Origin: Odobenus rosmarus divergens
Taxonomy: Eukaryota > Chordata > Mammalia > Carnivora > Odobenidae
Reading direction: 5' to 3'
Length of the DNA stretch: 64,000 nt
NCBI RefSeq assembly: GCF_000321225.1
Contig: NW_004451412.1
Span: 296,297 to 360,296 of the forward strand
Made by a program: the position numbers and the translations under genes. Under the pieces are notes generated by a model. It saw only the letters and a list, made by a program, of their open reading frames with translations, made no database searches and was not told the DNA's origin. This document shows positions 31,690 through 43,294 of this stretch, piece after piece (positions within the stretch are counted from its first letter, which is position 1; every line of letters begins with the position of its first letter).

Positions 31690-32625
31690 ACGTCAAAAAG
31701 GTATAAAGAATAGCATTAATTATTAAATTAAATAATTACCTGTGCATCCAGCACTCACTTTAAGCTATTAAAACATTACACATTGATTCAAAGCCCCTTC
31801 CCTGGTCATATTTCCCTCCCTATCCCCTAGAGATGACTACTGTCTTGAATTTGTCATTTAGTTTTTCTATGTATATCTCTGTACTCTTATTAAAAAGGAG
31901 GGTATTGGGCGCCTGGGTGGCTCAGATGGTTAAGCGTCTGCCGTCAGCTCAGATCCTGATCCCGGAGTCCTGGGATCCAGTGCTGCATTGGCTCCCTGCT
32001 CAGCGGGGAGCCTGCTTCTCCCTCTGCCTCTTTCTCTCTCATGAATAAATAAATAATAAAAAAAATGAGGGTATTACTAAACAGTATATAGTATCATTGT
32101 GCAAAAATTAAACATCATATACAAGGTATGTCAAATGTATCCTCAATTTGTTTTTATTCTACTCAGTCTTGTTTATGAGAGTCAGCCTTGTTGCTGTATA
32201 TATCGCTCCATTTCACTCATTTCCACTGCTATGTAGTTTTCCATTTTATGAATATACTATATTTCTGTATTCTTTTGCTGATATTTAGGCTGTTTTTATA
32301 GTTTGTTCAAGAATGATGCTGCTGTGAATATTCTTAAATATATTTCCTGTGCGTATGTGTGCAGGTTTATTTAGGGTATGTCTCTGTGGGTGGAATTGCT
32401 AAGTCATAGGTTGTGTACATTTTCAGTCTTTCCAGATACTGCCAAATTGTTCTGCAAAGTGGTTGCACCAGTTTCCATTCCTACTTAATAGTATGGGTTC
32501 CTGTTGCTCCACAGCCTTGCCAGCCATGATTTTTTGCCAGTCTAATGCATTTTAATTTCTCTCATTATGAATGAATATCAACATCTCTTTCATGTTTATT
32601 GGCCACTTGGGTTTTTTAAAGTGTA
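31690..32625 (-). mobile_element. LINE-1 3' end, split by a SINE
   Basis: Reverse-complement old L1 3' UTR: 'gtgcatccagcactcacttt', 'gactactgtcttgaatttgt'. After the SINE: 'gctccatttcactcatttcc', 'atgctgctgtgaatattc', 'gccaaattgttctgcaaagt', 'cagccttgccagccatga'. Confidence 0.82.
31907..32060 (+). mobile_element. Can-SINE nested in L1, shortened body
   Basis: Plus-strand copy of only about 154 bases with a reduced CT-rich region. Duplication AAAAAGGAGGGTATT (31892-31906) and AAAAATGAGGGTATT (32061-32075). Confidence 0.94.
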
Positions 32626-32639
32626 TTTTTTTTTCCTTT

Positions 32640-32815
32640 TTCTAATCAGAGTCTTAGAGACAGAATGGACTGAGTGGTCCTAGTGTCCATCTCCTCATTT
32701 TACAAATGAGGAAACGGGCTAGAGAAATGTAGTGACTAATTTAAGGTCCCCAAACAGACAAAAACTCAGGGGCCATGCCTCCCAGTCATCTGTTCTATTT
32801 TACCAAATAGTCAAT
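32640..32815 (-). mobile_element. MIR/MIR3-like repeat
   Basis: Contains 'cctcattttacaaatgagga' and 'gtgactaatttaaggtcccc', the reverse-complement MIR core and its flank. Confidence 0.6.
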
Positions 32816-32929
32816 TCATGCGTTTGGGTGAATTCCCTTTTTGGTATTGTGAAGAACAGGGTCTAGGGCTAAACTGATTGATCAGAAGAGTTTAATTAGT
32901 GAGTGTGTGAATGACATATGTGACATTGT

Positions 32930-33337
32930 TTTATCTGAACTTTCTGAAAACCCACACCATTATCTCCTTGTTTAAAACCCTTCTGGGTTTCTCATTGCTC
33001 CTTGGAAAGTCAAAACTGCTTAGCTCTCTCTACTGGATTGGGCCCCTCCTCCCTCTTTAGGCTCTTCTCGATCCCTCCTTGTCTGCCTTCCAGCCACACT
33101 GGCTTTCTTTTGGTTTCACACTTGCCGTGCTCCCTTCCTCAGGTGGGCCCATGCGTTTTCTCTCTGCCTACAACTCTCAATCCCTCCCTCCCTCTGGCTC
33201 ATTCTTGTGCCTTTCTCGGGGCAGCCTTCCTGAGTACTCCTCCTAGGCCTCATCCCTCCTCTCTCCTCACGAGGCCTCATACCTTCCATAACGCTCATCA
33301 CAGTTGCAGGTTTACATTTAAGTGTACAGTTATTTAT
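32930..33337 (+). mobile_element. LINE-2 C-terminal ORF2 to 3' end
   Basis: Plus-strand L2: 'ctccttgtttaaaacccttc', 'gctccttggaaagtcaaaac', 'ttccagccacactggctttc', 'gtgctcccttcctcaggtg', 'ggggcagccttcctgagta'. The 114-residue frame at 33002-33346 is this L2, not a gene. Confidence 0.8.
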
Positions 33338-33532
33338 TTATTTTAAGATTTTTATTTATTCATTTTTGAGAGAGAGCGCGTGCGTGCATGCACACGAGTG
33401 GGGGTGGGGGCAGAGGGAGAAGTGGAATCCCTACTGAGCAGGGAGCCCGATGTGGGACTCGATCCCAGGACCCTGGGATCATGACCTGAGCTGAAGGCAG
33501 CCGCTTAACCGACTGAGCCACCCAGGCGCCCC
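33338..33532 (-). mobile_element. Can-SINE at the L2 edge
   Basis: Minus-strand copy with GCGCGTGCGTGCATGCACAC near the tail side and head complement GAGCCACCCAGGCGCCCC. Eroded duplication. Confidence 0.93.
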
Positions 33533-34152
33533 TGTATTGAAGATTTATATTCATGACTCAAAGTCTATGGCAAGGGAGAGGTAGAAGGAGAGAAAAAGGA
33601 AAAAAGGAGAATTAGACATTGGAAGGAGGAATGCTAGATCAGTAACTGCCTGATCAGGGAGCCTGCAGAATGGGCCATTTGAACTTTCTGGGCATTCCCA
33701 ATACAGCTAGCTGGCTGGGTGAACTCCAAGTCTAAGAGAGTCTGGACAGTGGTGGACCACTTACTAACTTAGAGGGGAAAACTTCTGAATAGATCTTAGC
33801 TAGATCTTTCTAAGATTCTGGTTTGAAGAACTCAAGATGAGGCTACACTATAAGAATAAAAAGCAGTTTTGCTCCCTCCTTCAAATTATTACTTTTACTT
33901 GCCCAAGACAAATATCGGTCTGTATATGACTAATCATTTTGTTACCTTAATCCTTAAAGGATAATAGAACTCCTAGCATAGTCCGGTGAGAGTCTGTGTC
34001 CAAGTAGAAATTTTGCTTTTATTATTAGATTTTTCTATGTCTTTTGGATATCTCGGCATTGCCTCAGTAGAAGAAAAAAGGAGATATCTTTACCTTTTCA
34101 TGAGTATGTCCATAATTCTTAAAACATTACATTGCCATAATTCCTCAAAGTT
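33533..34152. other. Unique stretch, no gene seen
   Basis: Purine-rich start, then AT-rich. Nothing recognised. Confidence 0.5.
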
Positions 34153-34371
34153 CTTTTTTTTTTTTTAAGATTTATTTATTTTAGAGAGAGAGCACAAGCA
34201 GTGAGGAGGAGGAGGAGGGAGGGGCAGAAGGAGAGGGAGAGAGAGAATCCTAAACAGACTCCCCACTGAGCTTGGAGCCCAACATGGGGCTCCATCTCAC
34301 GACCCCAAGATCATGACCTGAGCTAAAATCAAGAGTTGGATGCTTAACTGACTGAGCCACCCAGGTGCCTC
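34153..34371 (-). mobile_element. Can-SINE
   Basis: Minus-strand copy with a GAGGAGGAGGAGG run and head complement GAGCCACCCAGGTGCCTC. The flanking duplication is not clear. Confidence 0.92.
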
Positions 34372-34748
34372 ACTTCAATGTTATTCTTAATTCACTATCA
34401 AAAGAAATAAGTTATTTCTGGATTGTTCACTTAGCAGTAGGTAGCAAGCACATGTTTTCAGGATGGATGATAACAGACTGTCACATTTTCTGTTTAGTTT
34501 TGGTATCTCTTTCTTAGCCGTGGAGTTAAGAACTTCCTTTGTAAGTCTTCACTTCCTTCACAGCCATGGGAACTCAGGGTTCTCAGTGGAACATGCTCCA
34601 TGACCTCTATGTTTTCACTAAAAGCAAAGAACAACTATGATGTTGCAAGAATGCCAAGTAGGAACATTGAAGGTAATAAACAAAACTACCTATGCCCAAA
34701 AAAGTGTAATGTCTTTTGCTATAAAACAGAAGATATTTGCCTGTAGTA
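34372..34748. other. Unique stretch, no gene seen
   Basis: No repeat, RNA gene or coding frame recognised. Confidence 0.5.
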
Positions 34749-34762
34749 TGTTATTGATCTTT

Positions 34763-34955
34763 TTTTTTTAAGATTTTATTTATTTATTTGAGAGAGAATG
34801 AGAGAGAGAGAGCACATGAGAGGGGGGAAGGGTCAGAGGGAGAAGCAGACTCCCTGCTGAGCAGGGAGCCCGATGCGGGACTCGATCCTGGGACTCCAGG
34901 ATCATGACCTGAGCCGAAGGCAGTCACTTAACCAACTGAGCCACCCGGCGCCCCT
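34763..34955 (-). mobile_element. Can-SINE, perfect duplication
   Basis: Minus-strand copy. Perfect TGTTATTGATCTTT at 34749-34762 and at its right edge (34955-34968). It shares diagnostic changes ('catgagaggggggaagggtc', 'gggactccaggatcatgacc') with the copy at 54744. Confidence 0.96.
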
Positions 34956-35129
34956 GTTATTGATCTTTCAAATGACTCTTTAAGGTAGTTATGAGCATCC
35001 ACTTATTTTTATTTTTGACAAAGTAAAGATAACTGAAACTCTGAGCTTGGGTTGTTTAATATGGTAGGAGCAAAGTGCAAACAAATCTGTTCCCATTTTT
35101 AATAAAATAATAGGACTTAGCTGCAATTA

Positions 35130-35265
35130 AAAGGACCTATTTCATATGGTTGTAAGAGTAAGATGAAATAAATGTGAGTTTATAGGTTTAGAGATTGCTT
35201 CCTACATAGTAAGATCTATGTTAGGTGTTGGCTATTAATTATTTATTGTTATTAGTATTATCTGA
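35130..35265 (+). mobile_element. MIR 3' part
   Basis: Plus-strand MIR end: 'tcatatggttgtaagagtaa', 'gcttcctacatagtaagatc', 'ttggctattaattatttatt'. A possible reverse MIR piece precedes it at about 34969-35060. Confidence 0.55.
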
Positions 35266-36594
35266 TGCCTTTCAATATTGCAAACTTAGGTTGTCTTTTT
35301 CAGTGAAGAGACATCATCCTTTCCAACCTGTAATACCTTTGTTTTCTGTCCAAATTTATTGAGTCTAGAGATTAGCTAGAATAGGATTCTAAATGTGGAA
35401 TATCTATGATGTTTGTTGGGTATTTATTATTGCTAATTTTACTCCCATCTTTCCATTCTTGATACTCTGCAATTCCATCCCTGGAAAATCTAATTGCTTC
35501 TTCCAGAGCTTTGGGTTAGTACCCTAAGTAATCCTTTTTGTGACCTCTACTTTCAGGATTCTTCCAACCCCAAGCTCTTATCCTTATTAAAACCTATTTT
35601 CTGAAAAGTTGCTGGGTAGGTATTGAAGGTACTATGTTAGAGCTTCTTCTCCTGTTAAAGGACTTTCAGGCCTAGGTGGAATGGTGTGTAGGGCGTTTTT
35701 CTGGGGCAGTGTCCTTTCTGATATACCTTGATGCCGAGACAGAACTGTCCCTTCAAGTTCGGGCTTCTTGTCTTTTTAAAGCTCTTCATAAAAACCCATT
35801 TGTTCCCAGGCCACACTTCCTCAAGCCAAATCCTCCCCATCGTTTGGACTTCTGCTGGAGTTGGGAAAGGCCCTAGGGGTTCTTAGAATTATAAACCATA
35901 AATAGCTGACAGAGCACAGGAGATATGATAGAGGTAATATGAAGCTCATGTCCCACGAGTGGATCCTACTCTATAAAGAATTACAAGACTAAACTCTGGA
36001 GACTGCTAGTGTTTAAAAGCACTCATCCTTATTGAAGGAGATTTGTACGTTTCTTGACCTTCTGACACTGTCAGTCTGAATAGTATATTTGGAAAGTTCC
36101 AAGGCTGGCAAGATTGATTTATTCCAATCTGCACACCTTTTCAGTATTAGCTGTGTGGAAATTTTCTCATCAGCCATAAGAAAGCTGTTTTATAGTCAGA
36201 GCAGATCATAAAGCTCCCTAAAGCAAATAGCAGGCTGGCTTATCTGAACATGGTGAGGAAATCATTATTCTTTCTTCCTCTTTTTTCTTGGTTCCTCTGT
36301 AATAGCTTGGTCTTTAATAATTGGATCTCATTTGGGTTGTACAAGAACATGAGAATATTTAATGAGCACTATTGAGCTGTGATGGTTGTCCTGGTGGAAA
36401 AGCACTAATATATATTTACTAGCAAAGCACAAGGCATATTCAAGGCCAAGCTCTGTGTATTCATCCTAAGGCTATGCAACCTAGAATAGTGCCTTAGGTG
36501 GCACCAGAGATAATTGGTGACACTTGCCAGCCTTGCACATGAACTTCTAATGGAAGCAGTGTACATAATGTTTAATGAGCATTAGTACCTAAGA
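35266..36594. other. Unique 1.3-kb stretch, no gene seen
   Basis: No recognised repeat. Overlapping opposite-strand frames at 35655-35840 and 35676-35876 have no known domain. Confidence 0.5.
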
Positions 36595-36795
36595 CAAAAT
36601 GCCTGGGATCATATCCTGGACTGACCACTTACTGAATGACCTTGAACAGGTTATTTACCCTCTTAGTACCTCTATTTTCCCCCTGTGTATAATGGGGGCA
36701 GTGATAATACTTACCTTAAAGGGCTGTTGTATTTGTAATACATTTAGAACAATGTCTAGCACATATGTACTCAGTAAATTTTAGCTACTATCATT
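36595..36795 (+). mobile_element. MIR
   Basis: Nearly full plus-strand MIR: 'gactgaccacttactgaatg', 'aatgggggcagtgataatac', 'acaatgtctagcacatatgt', 'actcagtaaattttagct'. Confidence 0.75.
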
Positions 36796-37479
36796 CCTTT
36801 TCTTCTCTTTTCTTGTTTCTACCTGACACTCTTTTCATCCTTTCTTTCCTTCTTTTAGTTTTCCATCTTGTCATTTCCTTAGCTTTTGGACCTGGCAGGG
36901 CCCGCCAGCCCTGTCCATCCCGTTGGTCTGTTCAGGGCTACTACTTCTTGTAGAAATGAGGTGTCTTTCTTTCTGTTTAGTAAGTTTCTAAGTTAGAGTT
37001 TCCTTTTTAGAACATTGAATGCAGATGTTCATTCTGCCTTAGGGAAGGTGAACGCAATTGGTTGTGCTAGCTGAGATAGGTATTTATTGCTGGGAGACAA
37101 GAAGAAGAATGTGTTGATTCCAGCAAAGAAGTTATTTTAGGCCATGGGTCTCACACATTTGTAAATGAACACCTTCCTCTTTAGGAAGGTACCTACATTT
37201 TAGTCCAAGTTAGGATTCAAACATTAGGAAGTTGCTAGTTGCTTGCCAAATTTTCAGTCTTACTTAATAAAAGGGACCACAAACACTGTAGGTAGATCTC
37301 CAGACTATGTTAGATCTAAAGATGCTGAGGGTCCTTTTGCTCTGGAAAAGTACTAATTTTTGAAGTTTTCAGAGGGAAAAGAGCTCTTTTCTGTTTGTTT
37401 TAGACGGAGTACATAAGAAATAGGTAACTATAATCCAGATCAGTTACTTTTGGCCAAAATGGCCTACTTAGCTTAGTTG
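36796..37479. other. Unique stretch, no gene seen
   Basis: Starts pyrimidine-rich (36796-36870). No coding or repeat signal recognised. Confidence 0.5.
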
Positions 37480-37697
37480 GCTTCCTGCTTCCCTTTTTCA
37501 TTTACAAAGGGAAAAATATATTTATAGTTGAGAAATATGGCAGACACCACTGTAACTGAGTGATCAAGATTAACACTGCCAATAATACAATATATCAGTA
37601 CCCCTGATATGATGCATGTGAAGGGCACAACATCACTTCTCTGGTATTTTTGCCTAAAATGCATAACCTCAATCCAGTCTCGAGAAAACACCAGACA

Positions 37698-37909
37698 GGG
37701 GTACCTGGGTGGCTCAGTCGGTTAAGTGTCTGCCTTCAGCTCAGGTCATGATCCCAGGGTCCTGGGATCGAGCCCCACATCGGGCTCCCTGCTCAGAAGG
37801 GAGCCTGCTTCTCCCTCTGCCTGCTGCTCCCCCTGCTTGTGCTCTCCCTCTCTCTCTCTCTCGCTTGCTTGCTCTTTCTGACAAAATCTTAAAAAAAAAA
37901 AAAAAGAAA
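37698..37909 (+). mobile_element. Can-SINE nested in L1
   Basis: Plus-strand copy with GGGGTACCTGGGTGGCTCAG head. Duplication GAAAACACCAGACAG (37683-37697) and GAAAACACAGACAG (37910-37923). Confidence 0.95.
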
Positions 37910-38263
37910 GAAAACACAGACAGGTTAAAATTGAGAGAATATACAAATACAAATAACTCACCAGTAGTCATCCGAAGTGTCAAGGTCATGAAGGATAAGG
38001 AAAGACTGAGGAGGACCTGTCACAGATTAGAGGATAGCAAGTAGCCATAACAACTAAATGCAGTGTGGGATCCTGGATTGGATCTGAAAGAGAAACAGGG
38101 TCATTAGGGGAACAGCTGGTGGCATTTGAATAAAGTATGTAAATTTGGTTAATATTGTTATACCAATGCTAATTTAATAATTGTACTGTGATTATATAGG
38201 TTGTTAACATTAGGAAATGGTGAGTGAAAGGTATATGTGAACTCTAAAAAGTTTGCAACTTCA

Positions 38264-38451
38264 GGGGCACCTGGGTGGCTCAGTCAGTTAAGCATCTGCC
38301 TCCACCTCTCAGGTCATGATCCCAGGGTTCTGGGATTGAGCCCCGTATCAGGCTCCCTGCTCAGCGGGGAGTCTGTTTCTCCCTCTCCCTGTGCCCTTCC
38401 CCACCGTTCATGCTCTCTCTCTCAAATAAATAAATAAAATCTTAAAAAAAT
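38264..38451 (+). mobile_element. Can-SINE nested in L1
   Basis: Plus-strand copy. Duplication GTTTGCAACTT at 38251-38261 and 38452-38462. Confidence 0.95.
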
Positions 38452-38539
38452 GTTTGCAACTTTCATGTAAATTCGAAGTTATTTCAACATTAAATATAAA
38501 AAAAGAAATTTAAATAACATAGGTAAATTTTTAAATGTA

Positions 38540-40140
38540 ATTAGATTTGGAAGATAAAGGTGAGGAAAACTCCCAGAAAGTAGAGAAAAATTTAGAGAGA
38601 AAATATAAGAAAATTAGAGTGTTAGTACTACAGATGCAACATCCCAATAACAGGAAATCCACAGAGAAGGAGAAATGGAAGGGAGAAAGTCATCAAAGAT
38701 ATAATTCAAGAAAATTTCACAGAATTGGAGAACGTCAGTTTCCATATTGAAAAGGCCCATTGAAAACTCAGCACAACAGATGCAAGTGAACCCACGCTGA
38801 AGCTTAGGTGTGACATTGCAAAATATTTGGAATAAAGAGAGGATCTTAAAAGCTTTCAGAGAAAATGGAGAGAACAGGTTACATACCCAATGTTAAGAAT
38901 CAAACTGGCATCAGACTTCTCAGCAGCACTGTTGAAACACATGGGCACAGTAAAGTAGTAGAAAGAATACAGTAAAAAGGAAGCAATGCCTTCAAAATTC
39001 TGAGGGAAGTATTTCTAGCCATCCCCTTTTGCCTGCAGTGTGCCTGCCCCTCTCCCTGAAATCCTCAATCAGGGTAGCAGAAGCAGAACTCCTGAACATA
39101 GCCACTCAGTCAACTCTGCCCCTGCCCCCTCCCATCCCCCTCCCATTCCTGCAGTCTGCTCACCTGCTCCTTTCTGGCTGCTTCCTTTTGGTGATACTGT
39201 TTTCTATGTCAGAACAGGAAAGGGAATAAAATAAAGTGAAGTCCAGTACCAAAAACAAACAAACCACCTTCAGTGTATGAGGGTGAAATAAGTACATTTT
39301 CATACATTCAAGTTCTCGAAATTTTTACTTTCTAGCAAATTACTAGAAGAGTATTTTCATCAAAGTAAAGATGTCAAAGGGGTGGGGGAGAGAGAGGAAC
39401 CTGAAAAGCAGGAAATAGGGGCTTTAACACAAAAGTGAGATAAAAGGAATACACAGAGTATTGGTGAAGGAAAATCTCAAAGGTGACAACTTTGTGGTTA
39501 GCCTAGAGAACAAAATAGTCCAAATTTGAACAGGTCCAAAGTCTTCAGGGGCTATGTTGTCAAGAAGATGAAATTGACAGAATTTTTTATTTAACTCATT
39601 AAGAGAAGATGTAAACAATTTGTGGAGAATTTTCAAGATAATTGCAGTAAGTACATTTAAAAAATTAAAAACAAGACAGTCACTGAGTTTGGGGTCAGGG
39701 TAGGAACAGGAGCTGTTCGGGAAAACATAATCATTAGTGTAGCATGTGGTCAGCTGGAAATATTTATGTAGTAATAATGTAGACGTTGAATATAGAGCCA
39801 TACAGAATGATAATAACTGTAGTGGGAGGATGGGAAGGGTGGGTTTGCAGGTATGGATTGGGAAGGGTGGGTGAGTTCCATATGGACGTCTGAAAGATAA
39901 TAGACTTTTATACCTAAAAAATCGAAAGCAGCAATATAACATTGTATTTGGAGATATGGAGGTCAGTGCCAAAATAAACAATTAAAAGATTTTAACGTGT
40001 TTGCCTCTGGGAAGTAAGGAAACAATGGGACGGGGAAGGCACTGCTATTTTGTTGTAATGAGCCATGTAGAACTATTCAGTTTTTAAAACTACTTGTATA
40101 TATAACTTTGCTACTAAAGGCAACATAAATATAAAAAAGC
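38540..40140 (+). mobile_element. Old L1-like element (L1M or HAL1 type)
   Basis: Plus-strand blocks of an old L1-related element: 'aagaaaatttcacagaattg', 'gaaaaggcccattgaaaact', 'gaggatcttaaaagctttca', 'ggcatcagacttctcagcag', then a 3' end with 'gtgtttgcctctgggaagta' near 39990-40010 and an A-rich tail. A CT-rich piece (about 39019-39240) looks like a separate insertion of unknown origin. The 185-residue minus-strand frame at 39424-39981 is antisense to this repeat and not a gene. Confidence 0.7.
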
Positions 40141-40790
40141 AAAGTAAGTCAAAATAAAAGTAAAAACTAACTCCCAAAATGTAAGTTTTTAAAAAATTTT
40201 AAGATATTTCATTTACCCTAAGAAAATGGAGTTTTTATGATACCTGCATGGTAACTTTAAGAGGAGAGAATGAGAGATAAAAAGTAACCGAAGGAGTTAT
40301 TGTTAGAGGAAGCACTGACTTCGTATACATGACAGTTTGCCAGTTGTCCTGGTTATCTAAACCTTCTCAAAAACCTTTTGTTTTCTTGAGAAAAAAGTTA
40401 CTCATGAGCTAAAATAGAAATCACACCTAGACCATATTGCTTAAATTCTGTGTTTAGCACAGTCCTTTACTCTCCCTCACCCTCATTTCTTCTGGCCTGA
40501 TGGGGATCAGGTATAGTGATTATTTATATCGGGTTGTTGGCTTTTTAGGTTAGTTTCAATTTCAGCAGTTAGGCTCCATTAATTATTGGTTTGAAATATG
40601 GTCACTGTAAGTAAAGGTGTTGCATCTAAGACCAAAAAAAAAAAAACAAAAACCCCAAATAGTAGGCCCGTCTGTGTATTTGTTCAGTCTAGTTGTCATG
40701 TGAAACCACCATATTGAGGTCAATGGGATCCTAATGTGGACTTTGTTCTAATAGCTTGATTCGATTCACTTAGTCTCTCTGGATTAATAA
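40141..40790. other. Unique stretch, no gene seen
   Basis: AT-rich with an A-run at 40633-40645. Nothing recognised. Confidence 0.5.
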
Positions 40791-40804
40791 AAATTCTTGT
40801 TTCT

Positions 40805-40838
40805 AAACTTGATCTTAGCCAAAAGGCCAGGAAGCAAT
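40805..40838 (-). pseudogene. RNU2: U2 snRNA retropseudogene, 3' truncated
   Basis: The reverse complement reads ATTGCTTCCTGGCCTTTTGG then CTAAGATCAAGT, matching the first ~32 nucleotides of U2 spliceosomal RNA with about three changes. This 5' part pairs with the intron branch site and forms stem I. Only the 5' end was copied. It is flanked by the perfect 14-bp direct repeat AAATTCTTGTTTCT (40791-40804, 40844-40857), so it was inserted by L1-type retrotransposition. This is the classic class of 3'-truncated snRNA pseudogenes. It lacks the Sm site and U2 promoter and cannot be functional. Confidence 0.88.
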
Positions 40839-40857
40839 AAAAGAAATTCTTGTTTCT

Positions 40858-41329
40858 ACTATGTGTTATTTAAAATTTTGGTCTTTATGTTTTTATTTGA
40901 CAAAATTTACTGTCTTGTTCTAATCTACTGTTTATTCTAGTGTGTGTTGATGAATAAAAATATCAGTTATCTTTGGTTGCTAATCTTTTCTAAGTGCTAA
41001 GTGAGTTAACACCCACAATTGCACCTAATTTAACAGACAAATGCAAAATAAATGTGATGTGAGATGGCATTAGTTTTTTTTCATAGTTTGTAAGAAGCTA
41101 TTTGGAGGTTTAACTGAAAAAAAATGAAGTTCTTTTTCATGGGACATTTCTGGCGATCATAGAAGAATTTTATTGGAAGCCATGGGAACATGTTTCTCCA
41201 TGTTATTCCATTTAAAAAATCCTTTTTTTTGCATCCTTTTGGGGAGAAATGAAGTTGCTAAGATGGTAAAACAAAATTCGCTGTATTTCATTGCCTGTGA
41301 CACTTTGAAAGGCATGTGAATCCTTTCTA
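40858..41329. other. Unique stretch, no gene seen
   Basis: No repeat, RNA or coding frame recognised. Confidence 0.5.
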
Positions 41330-41510
41330 CCTCATCTCTGTTCCATCCCAGTACCCTGACAGCATCCTATCACAGCATTTATCTCAGGGGTATGTTTGCT
41401 TCTCGCACCAAACTATAAGCCTCTTGGAGATTGGGGTTGGATTCTGTTCTTTATGTATCTTCAGTGATTGGCGTTGTGCCTGGGGATGAAATTAAATTAA
41501 TACATCATTA
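41330..41510 (+). mobile_element. LINE-2 3' end
   Basis: Plus-strand L2: 'cacagcatttatctcagggg', 'actataagcctcttggagat', 'attggcgttgtgcctgggga'. Confidence 0.7.
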
Positions 41511-41714
41511 AAATTTTTACAAAAAGCGTTTTTTTCTATGAACTGATCACTGGAGGCATTTGCCATATTGGAAATATCCAAAGCTGTTCTTATATAAATA
41601 AAAGCATTAGAGACTCTCCATAATAAATTTCAGAAAAGACACTCTTCCCTTTTTAAAAATTTACCTCCCATGGAGGGTCACTGAGTACAAAAATGTTTAT
41701 TGAATGAATATAGG

Positions 41715-42085
41715 ATCAATTTGGGATATATTCAACTATAAATAACCAGAAACCTAACAGCGGCTTAAGCAGTAAGGACTTTGTCCCACATAGTAGAATG
41801 TCTGGGGTAGGCGGCCAATGGCTGGTCTGCTGGCTCAGCGAGGTCACCATAGACTTGGGCTCCTTCTGTTCTTCCGTGAGTCCTTGTGGGTCTTGTTCTC
41901 GTGCTTGTTGGTAGAGGCCTGTTGCAGCTCCTGGTATTGACCCCACATTTCAGGCAAGAAGAAAGGGAAGAGTGGCAAAGGGCTGATGGGACATACCAGG
42001 AGACTCTGACCCCTTTAAAAACCTTTCCTAGAAGACATCCCAGTGACTTTTGCTTGCATTTCATTTGCCAGAGAAAGCTGCAAGG
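41715..42085 (-). mobile_element. Unresolved ancient interspersed repeat
   Basis: The left part ('aacctaacagcggcttaagc', 'ctggtctgctggctcagcg') resembles a common mammalian MER-type repeat in reverse orientation. Its class could not be settled. The 130-residue minus frame at 41765-42157 spans it and shows no domain. Confidence 0.35.
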
Positions 42086-42985
42086 GCGCCTGGTAAGATA
42101 AGTATTTAGCTTTTCAGCAGCTGTAGGAAGGTGAAGAGTAAGTAGTTTGTGGATCATTTTCAGAAATGAATTTCAGAAACTAGATCTTCCCTTAAATGTT
42201 TGCTTCATTTTAAGTAACTCTTCTGGAGCACTATTAAACTGTAGGGCGAGAGTCATGTTCATAAACATCAGTCTAGTCAGTTGCTACCTTTATTAAAAAG
42301 AATGAAACAGTAAAATAAAAGAGAATATCAGGATGTGTCTTACTTGGTTAGGGCAAGTATTTTGTGAAATACTGGGTCACAATGTACGCTATTTCTTACC
42401 TGTGCATTCCAAACAAAAACCCAGAAAACCGTTGTTCTGGAGAATTGTTGATTTTACAAGTATTTTCTATTATAATTATAAGCAATTTGGGAGTATATGA
42501 GGAACTTATAAAGGAGAGAAAAACGTGTGCATAAATACTCATAAGATAGGAAGAAAGGTGTCTGTGCTATGAAGGATACCAGTAAAGTGTGCAGAAGGTC
42601 AGTGAATTCAATTTATAATAATTCTAACAGGGGTAGGGGATGTGGTGAGTAGAGGTTCTGAAAGGCCTTTGAATGAAGGGAATGGCCTTTGAACTGAGAC
42701 TTGAGTCTTTTTTGTCTGCCCCTATAATGCACTGGACATTGTTCATACCTTTGTTAGAGCTGATTGTGCATGTCATTTCAGAATCCTGCACTTCTACACA
42801 ACCAAATTTTTTAGAGTTATGAAAATTTTAAGAATATCTTTATTTCGCTCTGGACCTATTAATTTTGCCTTTTTCAAAAATGACTGCATTTTCGAAATCC
42901 CAGAATATCAAGATGACTTTTGGACAAGTCATCTTTACTTCCAGGTCTCGGGTAATAATTAGCCGTTCTAAGAAAAATGTGATCA
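42086..42985. other. Mostly unique, possible L2 trace
   Basis: A faint reverse L2 resemblance at 42530-42720 ('ggcctttgaactgagacttg'). The remainder is unassigned. Confidence 0.4.
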
Positions 42986-43175
42986 GGGCGCCTGGGTGGC
43001 TCAGTCGTTAAGCGTCTGCCTTCAGCTCAGGTCATGATCCCAGGGTCCTGGGATCAAGCGCCACATCGGGCTCCCTGCTCCGCGGGAAGCCTGCTTCTCC
43101 CTCTCCCGCTCCGTCTCCTTGTGTTTCCTCTCTTGCTGTGTCTCTCTCTGTCAAATAAATAAATAAAATCTTTAA
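42986..43175 (+). mobile_element. Can-SINE, arctoid-type, little diverged
   Basis: Head GGGCGCCTGGGTGGCTCAGT, body 'ctgctccgcgggaagcctgc', tail 'tgtcaaataaataaataaaa'. Duplication AGAAAAATGTGATCA (42971-42985), then AGAAAAAAACGTGATCA (43176-43192). One of the least diverged copies in the window. Confidence 0.96.
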
Positions 43176-43294
43176 AGAAAAAAACGTGATCATACATGTG
43201 CTCCAGTAATAGCTTTGCTATTGTGGAAATAGAAGATTGGTGTTGCTAATAAAAAAACACAGAACTTACTTAAAAAATCGAAGTGCTCCTAGAC

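Larger units (their letters stand above)
37480..38520 (+). mobile_element. LINE-1 3' UTR, split by two Can-SINEs
   Basis: Plus-strand old L1 3' end: 'ctaaaatgcataacctcaat' before the first SINE, 'tcaaggtcatgaaggataag', 'aatgcagtgtgggatcctgg', 'aggttgttaacattaggaaa' between the SINEs, and 'tttgcaactttcatgtaaat' after the second. Both SINEs are younger than the L1. Confidence 0.85.

Noticed and set aside
37698..37909. tRNA gene candidate (A-box and B-box-like blocks in SINE heads)
   Set aside because: The boxes belong to the tRNA-Lys-derived head of Can-SINEs. The cloverleaf is not maintained, and the same holds for all other SINE copies.
39424..39981. 185-residue minus-strand open frame, the longest in the window
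   Set aside because: It lies antisense to an old L1-like repeat, has no domain, and is explained by that repeat's composition.
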